A stretch of 64,000 bases of DNA from Paenibacillus agri (GCF_013359945.1 NZ_JABWCS010000209.1:62001-126000), one strand, 5' to 3'. Positions 42,895 to 52,244 are shown, numbered from the stretch's first letter. Translations and numbers: made by a program. The notes: a model not told the origin generated them from the letters alone.

Positions 42895-42916
42895 GGAGAG
42901 AAAGGTTGGTGTATCC

Positions 42917-43810
42917 GTGAGCAATCGCGAGAGTCGGCGGCAAACATTTTACATGTATTTGTTTATCTCACCCTGGATAATCGGCTTCTTAATCTTCGCC
43001 TTGTATCCCATTCTGTCATCGTTTTACTACAGCTTCACTGAATATGACATTATTCACCCGCCAAAATTCGTTGGGCTGGCCAACTACACCGAGATGTTCC
43101 ATAACGATCTGTTCTGGAAATCGGTCGTTGTCACTGTAAGGTATACCTTTATCGGTGTGCCAATCTCGATGCTGTTGTCCCTGGGCTTTGCACTATTGCT
43201 GAATCAGACGATTCCACTCAAAGGCTTCTTCCGGACAGCAATGTACTTCCCAAGTATGGTATCCGGGGTAGCGATGTCCCTGCTGTGGTACTGGATCTTC
43301 AATCCGCAGATCGGACTCTTTAACTACATCCTGTCCTGGTTCGGCATTCAAGGCCCATCCTGGCTGATGAATCCGGATACTGCCCTTTACGCACTGATCA
43401 TTATGTCCTTCTGGGGCGCGGGAGCCGGGATGATTCTCTTCCTTGCGGGACTGCAAGGGGTGCCGTCCAGTCTAGTCGAAGCAGCTGAACTTGATGGAGC
43501 CGGACGCTTGCGGATTTTCTGGCACATCACACTGCCGATGATCTCGCCGGTGCTGCTGTTCCAGTTGATTATGGGGCTAATCGATTCCTTTCAGGTATTC
43601 ACCCAAGCCTTCGTCATGACGCAGGGCGGACCGAACTACTCTACCTGGTTCTACGTCTACAACCTTTATACCAGCGCCTTCAAAGAATATCGGGCCGGTT
43701 ATTCCTCGGCTCTGGCCTGGGTGCTGCTGATCGTTGTTATGCTGTGTACGGCTCTTATCATGAAGCTGTCCAACCGATTCGTTCATTATGAAGGGGGCGT
43801 TAACAAATGA
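42917..43810 (+). CDS. CUT1 sugar ABC transporter permease, MalF type
   Basis: A 297-residue membrane protein with six predicted helices (first at YMYLFISPWIIGFLIFALYPILSSFYYSF) and the EAA loop VEAAELDGAGRLRIFWHITLPMISP. It starts at GTG 42917, with AAAGGTTGG upstream. It is the first gene of an operon of permeases, binding protein, LacI regulator, kinase and GH4 hydrolase. The gene set points to import of an unphosphorylated disaccharide or oligosaccharide. No dedicated ATPase is encoded, so an MsmX-like ATPase elsewhere is required. Confidence 0.88.
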   Translation: MSNRESRRQTFYMYLFISPWIIGFLIFALYPILSSFYYSFTEYDIIHPPKFVGLANYTEMFHNDLFWKSVVVTVRYTFIGVPISMLLSLGFALLLNQTIPLKGFFRTAMYFPSMVSGVAMSLLWYWIFNPQIGLFNYILSWFGIQGPSWLMNPDTALYALIIMSFWGAGAGMILFLAGLQGVPSSLVEAAELDGAGRLRIFWHITLPMISPVLLFQLIMGLIDSFQVFTQAFVMTQGGPNYSTWFYVYNLYTSAFKEYRAGYSSALAWVLLIVVMLCTALIMKLSNRFVHYEGGVNK

Positions 43811-44685
43811 GCTCCATCCCAAGCCTCTCCACACGCCCGCCCAGTTCACGTCCGCGCCGGAAGGTCGGACCGGTCAAGATTATCAGCCTGCTGACCTTGA
43901 TTGTAACAACATTCCTTATGCTGCTTCCGCTGTTCTTCATGGTTATGACCTCCCTGAAGTCCAAGAAGGAGATGCTGAAGTTCCCGCCTACCTTTCTTCC
44001 GGAAAGCTGGCAGTGGAGCAATTACACGGAGATTTTTGACACCCTGCAATTCGGAACCCTGTACAAGAACAGCCTTATTATCGCCGTCCTGTCCGTCATT
44101 GGCACACTGATTTCTTCTGCGCTGGTGGCTTACGGATTTGCCAGATATAAAGGAAAAGGCAACAAGATCTGGTTCATGCTGCTGCTTAGCACCATGATGC
44201 TGCCTTATCCGGCGATCATGATTCCACAGTTTATCCTGTTCTCCAAAATGAACTGGATCGACACTTTCCTGCCGCTGATTGTGCCCGCATTTTTCGGCTC
44301 AGCGTATAACATCTTCCTGCTACGCCAGTTCTTCACCACCTTGCCAGAGGAAATGTTCGACGCCGGACGGATTGACGGATGCGGCGAGCTGCGGATGTGG
44401 CGCCAGATTGCGCTTCCGCTCTCAGGACCAGCCCTAGCCACTGTTGCCATCTTTGCTTTTATCTACAGCTGGAATGACCTGCTCACCCCTGTGCTTTATT
44501 TAAGCTCATCAGACAAATTTACGCTACCTGTCGGCATGGCCTCGCTCACCTCTTCACGGTTCCGTATTCCGCCGTGGCATCTTCTGATGGTAGCTTCCGT
44601 GCTGGCTATGCTTCCAATCGTGACCCTGTTTGCGGTTGCTCAGAAGCAGTTTGTAGAAGGTATTGTACTTACAGGCATTAAGTAA
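43807..44685 (+). CDS. CUT1 sugar ABC transporter permease, MalG type
   Basis: A 292-residue membrane protein. An N-terminal Pro/Arg-rich cytoplasmic tail leads to six predicted helices, with the EAA loop FDAGRIDGCGELRMWRQIALPLSGPA and the MalG-type ending FVEGIVLTGIK. Its ATG overlaps the previous stop (ATGA), so the two permeases are translationally coupled; GGGGGCG serves as ribosome binding site. It pairs with the upstream subunit as the importer channel. Confidence 0.88.
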   Translation: MSSIPSLSTRPPSSRPRRKVGPVKIISLLTLIVTTFLMLLPLFFMVMTSLKSKKEMLKFPPTFLPESWQWSNYTEIFDTLQFGTLYKNSLIIAVLSVIGTLISSALVAYGFARYKGKGNKIWFMLLLSTMMLPYPAIMIPQFILFSKMNWIDTFLPLIVPAFFGSAYNIFLLRQFFTTLPEEMFDAGRIDGCGELRMWRQIALPLSGPALATVAIFAFIYSWNDLLTPVLYLSSSDKFTLPVGMASLTSSRFRIPPWHLLMVASVLAMLPIVTLFAVAQKQFVEGIVLTGIK

Positions 44686-44738
44686 TAACCCGCCGTCATT
44701 GGCGGAACTATACACTGATATCCTGGAGGGATTAGCGA

Positions 44739-46118
44739 ATGAAAAAGAACAGGAAAACGTTTGGAACTCTTTTTGCAGCAAGTGCACTACTTCTTACGAC
44801 CTTGGCTGGCTGTAGCGGCGGCAAATCAGTAGAAGATGTAGCCTCACCCGGATCGAACAGCAGCTCCGGCGGTAAAGGCGACAAAGTGACCATTACTTAC
44901 TACACCATTGATTCCGAGGACCGCACCTTTGTCGAGAAGCTGATTCCTGATTTCGAGAAAGAACATCCTAACATCAAGGTCAAGATGGAAAAGGCGCCTT
45001 ACGAGCAGTTTGACAGTAAGCTGCAGACACTGATTGCCGGGAACAAATCGCCTGATATTACGAGCCACTACGGCTACGGCGGCTTCGCAGAATACTACAA
45101 CAAAGGCATGCTGATGGACCTCACCGATCTGATGCAGGAAACAGGCTTCAAAGCCGAAGATTACAACATTCCTGAGCACCTGATGGACATCTACAAAGTT
45201 AAAGATCACACTTACGGCATTCCACTCAACATGTACGTTACGCTGATGATGTACAACAAGGATATGTTCGATGCGGCGAAGTTATCCTACCCGCCAAGTG
45301 ATTACGAAGACAAGAGCTGGACCTTTGACAAAATGGTCGAGGATGCCAAAAAGATGACGGTTCACTCTGACGATATTACCAAAACGCAATATGGTGTTGA
45401 TTTCACCTGGTCAGAACGCGACATGCGTCCGCTGTACTTCGGAGCAGATCCGTACTCTGCAGATACCTGGACCAACGGCGGCGTACCTTCCGAGACCCAT
45501 TTTGACTCACCAGAGGTTATTGCTGCTTATCACAAATTCTTCGACCTGATCTTCAAAGATAAAGTGTCGCCTAATACCGAATGGAGCAAGAGCGTAGCCG
45601 GACAGAATGGCGATCCGTTCGTAGCTGGTAAAATCGGAATGTCTGTCGGCGGCTCCTGGATTATGGCCGGTTCCAACGACTTTCCGTTCAAGGTTGGCGT
45701 AGCCGCTGTGCCATGGGGCGGTAACGATAAGGTGCGCAGCCCGCTGTTCGTGGACCCGCTGCTCATTCTGAAAGATTCCAAGCATCCGAAGGAAGCCATG
45801 GAATTCATCAAATTCCTGCTCACCACTGAAGTTCAGGAGAAATCCATTGAGCTGAGTGGCGGTAACCCGCCAGTCAACACCAAAGCTGCTGAAACGTACT
45901 ACAAGCACTTTGAAGGCGTTGATCCTGAAGATGTGAAGAAGGTCTATGAAGGGGCTGTGAAATACGGCTACGAATCCTTCAATCACCTGATCGTACACTA
46001 CTCGCAAATCAACGATATGTTCATCAACGAGCTGCAGCCGGTAGAGACCGGACATAAGACGCTTGAAGAGGTCATGGGTACCATTCAGAAAAAGGTCACC
46101 GAGATCATCAAACGTTAG
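44739..46118 (+). CDS. Sugar-binding lipoprotein (SBP family 1)
   Basis: A 459-residue extracellular binding protein. The signal peptide ends in the lipobox LAGC, followed by a Ser/Gly tether. The mature part begins VTITYYTIDSEDRTFVEKLIPDFEKEHPNIKVKMEKAPYEQF, with LQTLIAGNKSPDI and MYNKDMFDAAKL, the usual family-1 landmarks, and FVAGKIGMSVGGSWIM late. Cotranscribed with the two permeases. Specificity probably lies with beta-glucosides or amino-sugar disaccharides given the GH4 enzyme, but this is inference. Confidence 0.87.
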   Translation: MKKNRKTFGTLFAASALLLTTLAGCSGGKSVEDVASPGSNSSSGGKGDKVTITYYTIDSEDRTFVEKLIPDFEKEHPNIKVKMEKAPYEQFDSKLQTLIAGNKSPDITSHYGYGGFAEYYNKGMLMDLTDLMQETGFKAEDYNIPEHLMDIYKVKDHTYGIPLNMYVTLMMYNKDMFDAAKLSYPPSDYEDKSWTFDKMVEDAKKMTVHSDDITKTQYGVDFTWSERDMRPLYFGADPYSADTWTNGGVPSETHFDSPEVIAAYHKFFDLIFKDKVSPNTEWSKSVAGQNGDPFVAGKIGMSVGGSWIMAGSNDFPFKVGVAAVPWGGNDKVRSPLFVDPLLILKDSKHPKEAMEFIKFLLTTEVQEKSIELSGGNPPVNTKAAETYYKHFEGVDPEDVKKVYEGAVKYGYESFNHLIVHYSQINDMFINELQPVETGHKTLEEVMGTIQKKVTEIIKR

Positions 46119-46126
46119 CATGTACG

Positions 46127-46154
46127 GCATACCGTCCCTTCCGGGACGGTATGC
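46127..46154 (+). terminator. Intercistronic hairpin after the binding-protein gene
   Basis: A perfect 12-bp stem, GCATACCGTCCC / GGGACGGTATGC, with a TTCC loop and no clear T-run. It probably stabilises the permease and binding-protein mRNA or reduces readthrough into lacI. Confidence 0.75.
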
Positions 46155-46250
46155 TTGCTTGGAATGTTATTGTTTAGCAGACCGCCTCTCCACCCTGTAT
46201 ACTAATGGTAGATAATACATTCGGAAAATCTGCTGCAAGGAGCACAAGAC

Positions 46251-47240
46251 ATGAAAGTGAGCATATTTGATGTAGCCAAAAAATCCGGTCTGTCTGTCGT
46301 GACGGTATCACGGGTGTTGAACGGCGCTGAATCGGTACGCGAGAAGAATCGGCAGAAAGTGTTAGATGCAATCAAGGAGCTGGACTACCGCCCCAATGCG
46401 GCTGCACGCAGCCTCGCCAGTGGAAAGACAGGGATTATCGGACTCGTGGTAACTACTCTGCACGATTCGTTCTTTGACGCCGTTGTCAAAGAACTGAATG
46501 AGGTGCTCGCGCTGCATGGTTACTTCCTGGCGATCGCCATCTCCAGAGGCATTGAATCGGATGAGGACCACTATCTCATTCAGGAAGACCGGGTAGACGG
46601 CATGATTCTGCTCTCGCCGATCGGGGAAGAGAATTATATCATGCAACTGAAGCGGCGCGGCATACCTTATGTACTGATTGATAATCAGGAGCCGGAGAAT
46701 GATACCTATTCGATCACGATCGACAACTTCAAAGGTGGCTACGCGGCGGCAAGTCATCTGTTGGAGCTCGGGCATACCTCTATCGCGCATCTGTGCGGAC
46801 ATGAAATGTTCCGCAGTACAAGGGAGCGGCGCAACGGGTTCGCACTGGCACTACAGGAAAAAGGAATTACTCCTTTTGAAATCGTACAGGGCGATTTCGA
46901 AATAGAATTTGGCTATGACACCTGTAAACGCTGGTTAAGCGAAGGACAATTGCCCACCGCGGTATTCACTGGTGATGACAATATCGCCCTTGGGGTTATC
47001 AATGCTCTAATGGAGGCGGGGATATCCGTACCGGAGCAGGTCGCTGTTGTCGGCTATGATGACCACTACATTGCCTCACAGCTTCGCCCGCATCTGTCGA
47101 CCCTTCGGCAACCTGCGGACAAAATCGCGCAGGCGGCAGCGGATATGCTGCTGCGGCGCATCTCTGGCAAGATGAAGCGCGGGTCCGGCATACGGATTGA
47201 TCCGGAGCTGATCATTCGTGAATCTACAGTTTCCATCTAG
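46251..47240 (+). CDS. LacI-family transcriptional repressor of the GH4 operon
   Basis: A 329-residue regulator. The HTH and hinge are MKVSIFDVAKKSGLSVVTVSRVLNGAESVREKNRQKVLDAIKELDYRPNAAARSL, with the LASGKTGIIGLV hinge exit. The effector domain has the periplasmic-binding-protein fold (ending STLRQPADKIAQAAADMLLRRI). AAGGAGC precedes the ATG. It lies inside the operon it probably controls, through operators at 42799-42822 and 42871-42894. The inducing sugar is unknown. Confidence 0.9.
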   Translation: MKVSIFDVAKKSGLSVVTVSRVLNGAESVREKNRQKVLDAIKELDYRPNAAARSLASGKTGIIGLVVTTLHDSFFDAVVKELNEVLALHGYFLAIAISRGIESDEDHYLIQEDRVDGMILLSPIGEENYIMQLKRRGIPYVLIDNQEPENDTYSITIDNFKGGYAAASHLLELGHTSIAHLCGHEMFRSTRERRNGFALALQEKGITPFEIVQGDFEIEFGYDTCKRWLSEGQLPTAVFTGDDNIALGVINALMEAGISVPEQVAVVGYDDHYIASQLRPHLSTLRQPADKIAQAAADMLLRRISGKMKRGSGIRIDPELIIRESTVSI

Positions 47241-47313
47241 ACTGGCATCCATTTGCAGACCGGCTGTAATCTTTTGTTTTCTATAATATATATTCACTTA
47301 GGAGTGAAGACCA

Positions 47314-48309
47314 TTGACTTACTACTTGGGACTCGATGGGGGAGGAACCAAAACCTACGCCCTGCTCAGTGATGAAAAGGGCAATGTGCTGGGGAAAGGC
47401 AAGAGTGGCAACGGTAATCATCAGGTAGATGCGGCCCGCGCAGCTAGCAGCATCCGTGAAGCCACGTTCGGCGCTTTGGCGGATGCCGGGCTCAGCTTGG
47501 ACGACATTCAGCACACTTATCTGGGATTGGCGGGTGCTGACCGTGATGCCGATTATGAGATTTTGCACCCGATCATCCGCGATATCGGTTTTACTAGATA
47601 CACCATCAATTGTGACACCATGATCGGGCTACGAGCAGGCACTAACCGTCCATATGGCGTCTCCCTGATCTGCGGCACAGGTACCAATTCGGCTGGCCGG
47701 AATGTACAGGGACAGCATTATCAATGTGGCGGCTTTGACTATATGTATGGAGATTTTGGCGGAGGCGGCTCGCTCAACATTGAAGTTTTCCGTTCAGTCA
47801 TCCGGGCTTGGGACGGGAGGGAACAAGCTACCCTCCTGACTGCCCCGCTGCTAAAATTGCTGGGATATGAGACGGTGGAGCGCATGTTCAATGATTTCCT
47901 GGATCATGGGAAGCACGTGCCTACAGATGCTGCCCGCCTGCTGTTCGCAGCTGCAGCTGAGGGCGATGCTGTGGCTCTGGAAATCCTGCACCGGCAAGGT
48001 GTAGAGCTGGGCAAGTCTGCTGCCGCTGTCATCCATCGGCTAGGCATGGAAAAGGACGTCTTCGATGTCGTGCTGGCCGGAAGCCTGCTGACCCGGGGAG
48101 ACCGTGGCTGGATTCGTAGCCCCATCGAACAAGCCGTAGCCATTGCTGCCCCACAGGCAACCGTGGTCACCCTAACCACCGAACCGGTGGTCGGTGCGGT
48201 ATGGTCAGCCATGGAAAGCGACGGGATGACAATCAGTAGTGAAGTCTATGACAAGATGAAGGGTTTTCAGGAATTCGAATCCATTAAACAAACTACCAGA
48301 CAGGAGTGA
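47314..48309 (+). CDS. BadF/BadG-family sugar kinase (GlcNAc kinase-like)
   Basis: A 331-residue ASKHA-fold kinase. Phosphate-1 motif YLGLDGGGTKTYALL at the N terminus, LGLAGADRDADY, the second phosphate motif SLICGTGTNSAGRN, YGDFGGGGSLN and the adenosine motif VVLAGSLLTRGD. The family includes N-acetylglucosamine kinases and related ATP-dependent hexose kinases. The start is TTG 47314 behind AGGAGTG. It overlaps the GH4 region by a few bases, suggesting that it phosphorylates the imported sugar or its hydrolysis product. Which is not settled by sequence. Confidence 0.85.
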   Translation: MTYYLGLDGGGTKTYALLSDEKGNVLGKGKSGNGNHQVDAARAASSIREATFGALADAGLSLDDIQHTYLGLAGADRDADYEILHPIIRDIGFTRYTINCDTMIGLRAGTNRPYGVSLICGTGTNSAGRNVQGQHYQCGGFDYMYGDFGGGGSLNIEVFRSVIRAWDGREQATLLTAPLLKLLGYETVERMFNDFLDHGKHVPTDAARLLFAAAAEGDAVALEILHRQGVELGKSAAAVIHRLGMEKDVFDVVLAGSLLTRGDRGWIRSPIEQAVAIAAPQATVVTLTTEPVVGAVWSAMESDGMTISSEVYDKMKGFQEFESIKQTTRQE

Positions 48310-48314
48310 TTATT

Positions 48315-49646
48315 GTGACAGCTAATAAAGGACTGAAAATCGCCGTCATCGGCGGAGGCTCTTCGTACACACCGGAACTCGTAGAGGGATTCATTCTTCA
48401 TCATAAGGAGCTCCCTATTCGTGAACTATGGCTGGTGGACATTGAACCCGGACTGCGCAAGCTGAACATTGTCGGCAACCTGGCTAAACGGATGGTTGAA
48501 GAATCCGGACTCCCCATCGAAGTCCATCTGACGACAGACCGCCGCGAAGCCATCGCAGGCGCTGACTTTGTCAGCACACAGATGCGTGTCGGCATGCTGG
48601 ATGCCCGTGCCCGCGATGAATCCATCCCGCTCAAATATGATGTTATTGGCCAGGAGACCACCGGTCCCGGAGGCATGATGAAAGCCCTCCGTACGATTCC
48701 TGTGATTCTTGACGTCTGCCGCGATATTGAGGAACTGGCTCCAAACGCATGGCTGCTCAACTTCACCAATCCGGCAGGGATGGTTACGGAAGCTGTCCTG
48801 AAATACTCCAACGTCAAAAGCATTGGCCTATGCAACGCTCCTATCGGCCTGATCAAGCAAGTCTCCTCCAAATACAGCGTAGCCCCTGATCGGGTATACG
48901 CCGAATTTGTGGGTCTCAACCACTTGCACTGGATTACCCGCATTGATGTTGAGGGCGAGAGCAAGCTGGATGAAATGCTGGCTGATACAACTGCTTATGG
49001 CGCCAAGAACGTGCCTGCCCGTGAATGGAACCCGGAATTCCTGAACTCCCTTCACGCTTTGCCTTCCTACTACCTGAAGTACTTCTACATGAACGATGCT
49101 ATGTTAGAAGAACAGTTGGAGTCCTTCAAGAAGGGCGGTAACCGAGCTGAGGTGGTTAAGCGTGTGGAAGAAGAGCTGTTCGAAATCTACAGCAACGTGG
49201 AGCTAAAAGAAAAACCGAAGCAGTTGGAACAACGCGGCGGCGCCTTTTATTCAGAGGCAGCTGTCAACCTGATGCGCTCGCTGTATAACGGTGCGAATGA
49301 CATCCAGACGCTGAATGTCGCCAACAACGGTATTCTGGATTTCTTGCCTGATGATGCCAGCATTGAAGTGAACTGTGTCGTCACAAAGAACGGCCCATTG
49401 CCACTCCCGCTGACTACCGTTCCACCTATGGCCAAGGGACTCATTCATGCAGTCAAAACCTACGAACAGCTGGCGATTGAAGCCGCTGTGACCGGCAGCC
49501 GCGAGCTGGCGATTCAGGCACTGGCCCATCATCCACTGGTTCCATCCGTGGAAGTAGCAATCCAGATGCTAGACGAAATGCTGGAAGCGAACAAAGAGTA
49601 TTTGCCAAGCTTTTTCACCAAAGAAACTACACCTGCTGCACAATAA
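48315..49646 (+). CDS. Family 4 glycosidase (6-phospho-beta-glucosidase type)
   Basis: A 443-residue cytoplasmic enzyme. NAD-binding motif KIAVIGGGSSYTPELVEG, GADFVSTQMRVG, GQETTGPGGMMKALRTIPV, NFTNPAGMVTEA, the metal-site Cys and Asn in GLCNAPIG, and the His in GLNHLHW. GH4 enzymes use NAD and a divalent metal (usually Mn2+) and act by redox elimination; most need a 6-phosphorylated substrate. The sequence is closest in pattern to 6-phospho-beta-glucosidases (LicH/CelF-like). GTG 48315 after CAGGAG is preferred to GTG 48306, which overlaps the kinase stop. A strong terminator follows. Confidence 0.9.
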   Translation: MTANKGLKIAVIGGGSSYTPELVEGFILHHKELPIRELWLVDIEPGLRKLNIVGNLAKRMVEESGLPIEVHLTTDRREAIAGADFVSTQMRVGMLDARARDESIPLKYDVIGQETTGPGGMMKALRTIPVILDVCRDIEELAPNAWLLNFTNPAGMVTEAVLKYSNVKSIGLCNAPIGLIKQVSSKYSVAPDRVYAEFVGLNHLHWITRIDVEGESKLDEMLADTTAYGAKNVPAREWNPEFLNSLHALPSYYLKYFYMNDAMLEEQLESFKKGGNRAEVVKRVEEELFEIYSNVELKEKPKQLEQRGGAFYSEAAVNLMRSLYNGANDIQTLNVANNGILDFLPDDASIEVNCVVTKNGPLPLPLTTVPPMAKGLIHAVKTYEQLAIEAAVTGSRELAIQALAHHPLVPSVEVAIQMLDEMLEANKEYLPSFFTKETTPAAQ

Positions 49647-49718
49647 TTTATAAATAATGATTACGGTTTAAGGTCGGGCCTTCTCTGCACTATAGAGGAA
49701 GGCTAGATCCTCCTAACC

Positions 49719-49771
49719 AAACCACTGTCCCTACGCAGAATGTTCTGTCGATACGGGCAGTGGTTTTTTTT
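49719..49771 (+). terminator. Terminator of the GH4 operon
   Basis: AAACCACTGtCCC / GGGCAGTGGTTT with an inner CAGAA/TTCTG stem and eight T's, about 75 bp after the GH4 stop. Confidence 0.9.
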
Positions 49772-49888
49772 ATGTGAAAAATAGGGTGAAAAAAGACCGC
49801 GCACCTTATTCGGGAGCCGGTCTTCCGGGATACAATCCCGCTTTCTCCAGACTGATATCCTCTACGCTCCGCCGCCCAGCTACCCTAC

Positions 49889-51040
49889 CTACCCGGCAAG
49901 CCCTTGGTTAACCGACGGCTGATGATGCCTGTTCACGATAAACAACAATGAGGCTGCGGCGCACAGGCAGAAGAGGATCAGGTACAGAAATTTCGCGCCC
50001 AGATGATCCGTGACAACTCCCCCGACAGCATTCCCAACAATACCACCGAGGCCCCAGGTTACCGCTGCATAAACCGTCTGCAATGTCGCTTTGGTCCCTT
50101 CTGTGGCGTAGCTCTGAACCACTTCCACAGCGGTCCCTGCGGCAAAAGCAAAGGCAACACCGTTCAGCAGTTGAACCGCGAGCGTAAGCGATACATTAGA
50201 GAACAGGAACATGACCAGGTACTGGCTGCCATAGATCGCAGCGGCCAGGCATAGCAGCGGGTATCTTCCGATAGCCTTACTGAGCCGGGTGGCCACCCAG
50301 AACATCGGCACCTCAATAATAGCGGCAATGGCGAAGGCGCTGCCGATCCAGCTTTTATTGAAGCCCATTTCCTTGAAGTACAGTGGTAGAAAGTTCAAAT
50401 TAATAGAAGCGGACATCATCATTAACGTACTGGTGACTACAAATATCATAAACGGCTTATTGCGGACAACCTCACCCATTTGTCCGAAGAGCGTCACCTT
50501 TCTACGGGACACTTTCGTTGTGGGCAGGAACAGAATCGTCACGCACACGATCATACTGATAACTAGGTAATAGACAAAAATATGACTATAGCCGAATCTC
50601 TCATATAGAATCCCTGTAGTGAATGTACCAATCGCATAGCTTAAAGCCCCGAACAGCCTCACATTTCCGAAAGAAAAACCGTCACGGCTGGCAATTTCCA
50701 CTGCTAACGCATCGCCCACCGGTCCAACTGAGGATTGAAACCAGGCAAAGAACAAGGACAAAACAATAATTCCGGTCAAGCCCTCCATCAGGTTAAAGCC
50801 AAAGCCCAGCACCGCTGCCAGGATCGAAGAGAGTAGCATGATTTGTTTGGGATTGCCCAGGCGGTCGTTAATGAGCCCCATGACCGGTTGAGCAACCACA
50901 CTGACCAGTGCCCATAAGGACAGAATCAAGCCTACGGCAGTGAAGCTGAAGCCTCTCTCACTGAAATACAGACTTGTATACGGCATCAGAACAGACATGG
51001 CCAGGTAATATAAAAAATAATAGCTTGATAATGTCCTCAC
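49889..51040 (-). CDS. MFS transporter (LacY/nucleoside symporter-like)
   Basis: About 383 residues with twelve predicted helices. The N-terminal half has YYFLYYLAMSVLMPYTSLYFSERGFSFTAVGLILSLWALVSVVAQPVMGLINDRLGNPKQ, with the loop-2/3 motif GxxxDRxG; the second half repeats the fold (NKPFMIFVVTSTLMM ...). This matches the MFS_1-like group that includes LacY and nucleoside:proton symporters. The start is uncertain: GTG 51049 lies only two bases from AGGAGC, GTG 51040 lies at about 11 bases. It follows a NodB-domain gene on the same strand at a short distance and is probably cotranscribed with it. Substrate unknown. Confidence 0.8.
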   Translation of the reverse strand: MRTLSSYYFLYYLAMSVLMPYTSLYFSERGFSFTAVGLILSLWALVSVVAQPVMGLINDRLGNPKQIMLLSSILAAVLGFGFNLMEGLTGIIVLSLFFAWFQSSVGPVGDALAVEIASRDGFSFGNVRLFGALSYAIGTFTTGILYERFGYSHIFVYYLVISMIVCVTILFLPTTKVSRRKVTLFGQMGEVVRNKPFMIFVVTSTLMMMSASINLNFLPLYFKEMGFNKSWIGSAFAIAAIIEVPMFWVATRLSKAIGRYPLLCLAAAIYGSQYLVMFLFSNVSLTLAVQLLNGVAFAFAAGTAVEVVQSYATEGTKATLQTVYAAVTWGLGGIVGNAVGGVVTDHLGAKFLYLILFCLCAAASLLFIVNRHHQPSVNQGLAG

Positions 51041-51061
51041 GAATGACACTGCTCCTCTTTC

Positions 51062-52159
51062 TTAACGATCCTCTTCGATTTCTGCACTCCAGCCGAGCTG
51101 TCTGCACATCTCGTACATCTTGCGAAGATCCTGTCTGACTTCAATATGGGTTAATCCGAGGGACATCGCTTTTTCAGCTGCCCAGCGAAGCACATACACT
51201 AGTGTGTCAGCCTGCGCCTCCTTAGCGGAAAAATCTAATAATACCAACGTATCGCCACGGACTCCAGCGCGCAGGTATCCCCAATAGCTGCCATCGAACT
51301 CTCTAAGGGTGAACATTGCCCTGTCCTCTGCCACACCAAACTCCTCTAGTGGCGTCTTCAGATGTTCCAGCCATTCATTCTCTGAAGAGAAATGAAGGGT
51401 ATACTGCGGAGCATTCCACTGGATCGTCTGGGTCGCCAAATCAGCGAGCTGCTTATCATTCTGAAGCGACACCCACTTTTCCACCGGATGATCCAGCTCA
51501 GCCGGAACCTGCACGGTGATTTTCCAGGGTCTATACTCGGTCTCAGCACCAATGGAGTCCAGAATATCAGGAACACCTACGGCCTGCAGCCCCTTTTGCT
51601 TGGCAATGCGAATAAGCTGTCTCAGCCCCTCTGGTGATCCTGTTGCGATATCATTGCTATGCATGACTACAATCGTGCCATTCTTCAGCTCCGGCTCTAC
51701 CCGGGCAACAATCTCCTCTGCAGAAATTCCTGCCCAATCGCCCGAATCCACACCTTCAATATCCAGATACCCGCCCCATTCGGCCAGCCAATCCAGGTTC
51801 TCCTCGCGGAACGAACAATACGGAAAACGCATGAAGCTGGGACACGCCAGACCGGTTGCATCCTGATATGCCAGCTCAGCCAGTTTTAACTGCTCCAGAA
51901 ACACTGGTTTCGGAACTTGAGCCATCCGCCGGTGATGGTAGGTATGGGGAGCGAGCACATGTCCTCTGGACAGAATCTCCCGCGCCTTATCCGGGTGGCG
52001 GTCCATCCATTCTCCTGTGAAGAAAAAGGTGCCTACAACGCCCTCTTCCTCCAGAACACCCAGCCACAATTCAAGTGGAAGCCGGGAAGGCCCATCGTCA
52101 AACGTAAACGCGCAAATCGCCTGATTGGCATCTCCGCTCCAAACCGCCTTAGCTGACAT
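51062..52159 (-). CDS. NodB-type polysaccharide deacetylase with extra C-terminal domain
   Basis: A 365-residue protein with no signal peptide. Residues 12-200 form a CE4 domain: TFDDGPS (Asp21-Asp22), the metal His pair in APHTYHHRRM (His72, His76), RFPYCSFR and a late VMHSND. Residues 210-365 form a separate domain that ends ADTLVYVLRWAAEKAMSLGLTHIEVRQDLRKMYEMCRQLGWSAE, reminiscent of the helix and beta-bulge end of acetyltransferase (GNAT) folds. CE4 enzymes usually act outside the cell, so cytoplasmic location is unusual and hints at a small soluble substrate. GAGGCGG precedes the ATG. Confidence 0.8.
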   Translation of the reverse strand: MSAKAVWSGDANQAICAFTFDDGPSRLPLELWLGVLEEEGVVGTFFFTGEWMDRHPDKAREILSRGHVLAPHTYHHRRMAQVPKPVFLEQLKLAELAYQDATGLACPSFMRFPYCSFREENLDWLAEWGGYLDIEGVDSGDWAGISAEEIVARVEPELKNGTIVVMHSNDIATGSPEGLRQLIRIAKQKGLQAVGVPDILDSIGAETEYRPWKITVQVPAELDHPVEKWVSLQNDKQLADLATQTIQWNAPQYTLHFSSENEWLEHLKTPLEEFGVAEDRAMFTLREFDGSYWGYLRAGVRGDTLVLLDFSAKEAQADTLVYVLRWAAEKAMSLGLTHIEVRQDLRKMYEMCRQLGWSAEIEEDR

Positions 52160-52244
52160 ATTGCCGCCTCATTTCTATGATTATATACATTTATTATAGT
52201 GGAGGGCGGGGGTGTTTTCCACGTATTACTGGACCCTTTTCACG

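Larger units (their letters stand above)
42398..42916 (+). other. Gene-free regulatory region of the GH4 sugar operon
   Basis: 519 bp with no gene. It contains a perfect palindrome (42632-42650), a cre-like TGGTAGCGCTTTA (42724-42736), a promoter (42752-42780) and two LacI-type operators (42799-42822, 42871-42894), the second beside a TTGACA at 42851-42856. Everything points to tight control of the downstream operon. Confidence 0.7.
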
